A stretch of 6,105 nt of DNA. Source: Rhodospirillales bacterium (GTDB lineage: Bacteria > Pseudomonadota > Alphaproteobacteria > Rhodospirillales > 2-02-FULL-58-16). The notes under the pieces are model-generated. The model did not search any database. It had not been told where the DNA came from and saw nothing but the letters and a program-made list of their open reading frames with translations. The translations under genes were made by a program, and so were the position numbers. The first letter of the stretch is position 1. Each line of letters starts with the position of its first letter. Where the stretch lies: NCBI GenBank assembly GCA_021775195.1, contig JAJFIG010000527.1, positions 1 to 6,105 on the forward strand, given 5' to 3'. Shown piece by piece: positions 5,536-6,105 of this stretch.

Positions 5536-6105
5536 GATCCGGCCCTGGGCAGGCCCCGGTGTTCGGCGGCGCCCTCAAGAAAGCCGTTGAGCACGCGGCG
5601 GAATTCCGGCTCGTCGAGGAGGAAGGCGTCGTGACCCTTGTCGGAGACGAACTCGGCGAAGCTGACGTTGGCGGCGACCGCGTTCAGCGCGTGCACGATG
5701 GTCCGCGCTTCCTCGGTCGGAAACAGCCAGTCGCTGGTGAACGAGAAGACGCAGAACCGGGTCGGGGTGCCGCGGAAGGCGTTGGCGAGCACGTCGCCGT
5801 GCTCCGCCGCCAGGTCGAAGTAGTCCATCGCCCGGGTGATGTAGAGATAGGAATTGGCGTCGAAGCGGTCGACGAAGGTGATCCCCTGGTGGCGCAGATA
5901 GCTTTCCACCTGGAAGTCGGCGTCGAACCCGTAGGACACCATTTTCCGGTCCTGCAGCCGGCGCCCGAACTTGCGGTGCAGCGAGGCCTCCGACAGATAG
6001 GTGACGTGCGCCGCCATGCGTGCCACGGCAAGCCCCCGGTGCGGCCGCCGGCCCTGGTTCAGGTAGTCGCCGCCGCACCAGTCGGGATCGGCGATGATCG
6101 CCTGG
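5532..6105 (-). CDS. metX: Homoserine O-acyltransferase MetX, C-terminal part (5' end outside window)
   Basis: MetX transfers an acyl group from acyl-CoA to L-homoserine, the committing step of methionine synthesis. About 190 C-terminal residues are visible. The frame is open to the window edge and reads [13 protein letters not shown] then [16 protein letters not shown], so the GTG at 6026 is internal, not the start. [10 protein letters not shown] follows, then [30 protein letters not shown]. The catalytic Asp is in [11 protein letters not shown] (codon 5732-5730) and the catalytic His in [10 protein letters not shown] (codon 5633-5631). The Ser nucleophile is beyond the window. The stop overlaps the metW ATG by 4 bp, the common metXW arrangement. 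The family includes both acetyl- and succinyl-transferases, and the visible part does not tell me which acyl-CoA is used. Confidence 0.95.
   Translation of the reverse strand, partial: QAIIADPDWCGGDYLNQGRRPHRGLAVARMAAHVTYLSEASLHRKFGRRLQDRKMVSYGFDADFQVESYLRHQGITFVDRFDANSYLYITRAMDYFDLAAEHGDVLANAFRGTPTRFCVFSFTSDWLFPTEEARTIVHALNAVAANVSFAEFVSDKGHDAFLLDEPEFRRVLNGFLEGAAEHRGLPRAGS

Overview
The window is GC-rich, almost fully coding DNA that reads like the chromosome of an alphaproteobacterium, probably of the Rhodospirillales type. The lineage is an inference. It rests on the base composition, a pha cluster with a TGC-rich operator-like site, an overlapping metX-metW pair, palindromic repeats with the CGTCAT...GGGCTTGACCC...ATCCACG pattern, and a methyltransferase gene that appears to be leaderless.

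Layout. Positions 1-564 (+) hold the C-terminal part of a PhaC-like polyhydroxyalkanoate synthase (alpha/beta hydrolase). A 124-bp gap follows with an operator-like TGC-rich site and a weak promoter. Then come phaA (689-1864, +; acetyl-CoA acetyltransferase) and phaB (1918-2640, +; acetoacetyl-CoA reductase), closed by a strong intrinsic terminator at 2671-2705. A gene-free stretch of about 300 bp (2706-3000) carries a cluster of REP-like palindromes. On the minus strand, a GST-like protein gene (4031 to 3423) overlaps a DUF985-family cupin gene (3426 to 3001) by 4 bp. A divergent 108-bp gap precedes a class I SAM-dependent methyltransferase gene (4140-4883, +). This converges, with a 7-bp gap, on metW (5535 to 4891, -), which overlaps by 4 bp the 3' part of metX (5532 to beyond 6105, -).

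How the genes work together. PhaA condenses two acetyl-CoA, PhaB reduces acetoacetyl-CoA with NADPH to (R)-3-hydroxybutyryl-CoA, and PhaC polymerises it, so the left half is a nearly complete PHB synthesis locus. MetX acylates homoserine in methionine biosynthesis, and MetW is its usual partner in Proteobacteria. The GST-cupin pair and the lone methyltransferase have no assignable substrate.

I found no evidence of an undescribed system. The points most worth a second look are the structured repeat cluster after phaB, whose arms differ in a stem-preserving way, the candidate PhaR site before phaA, and the leaderless methyltransferase start.
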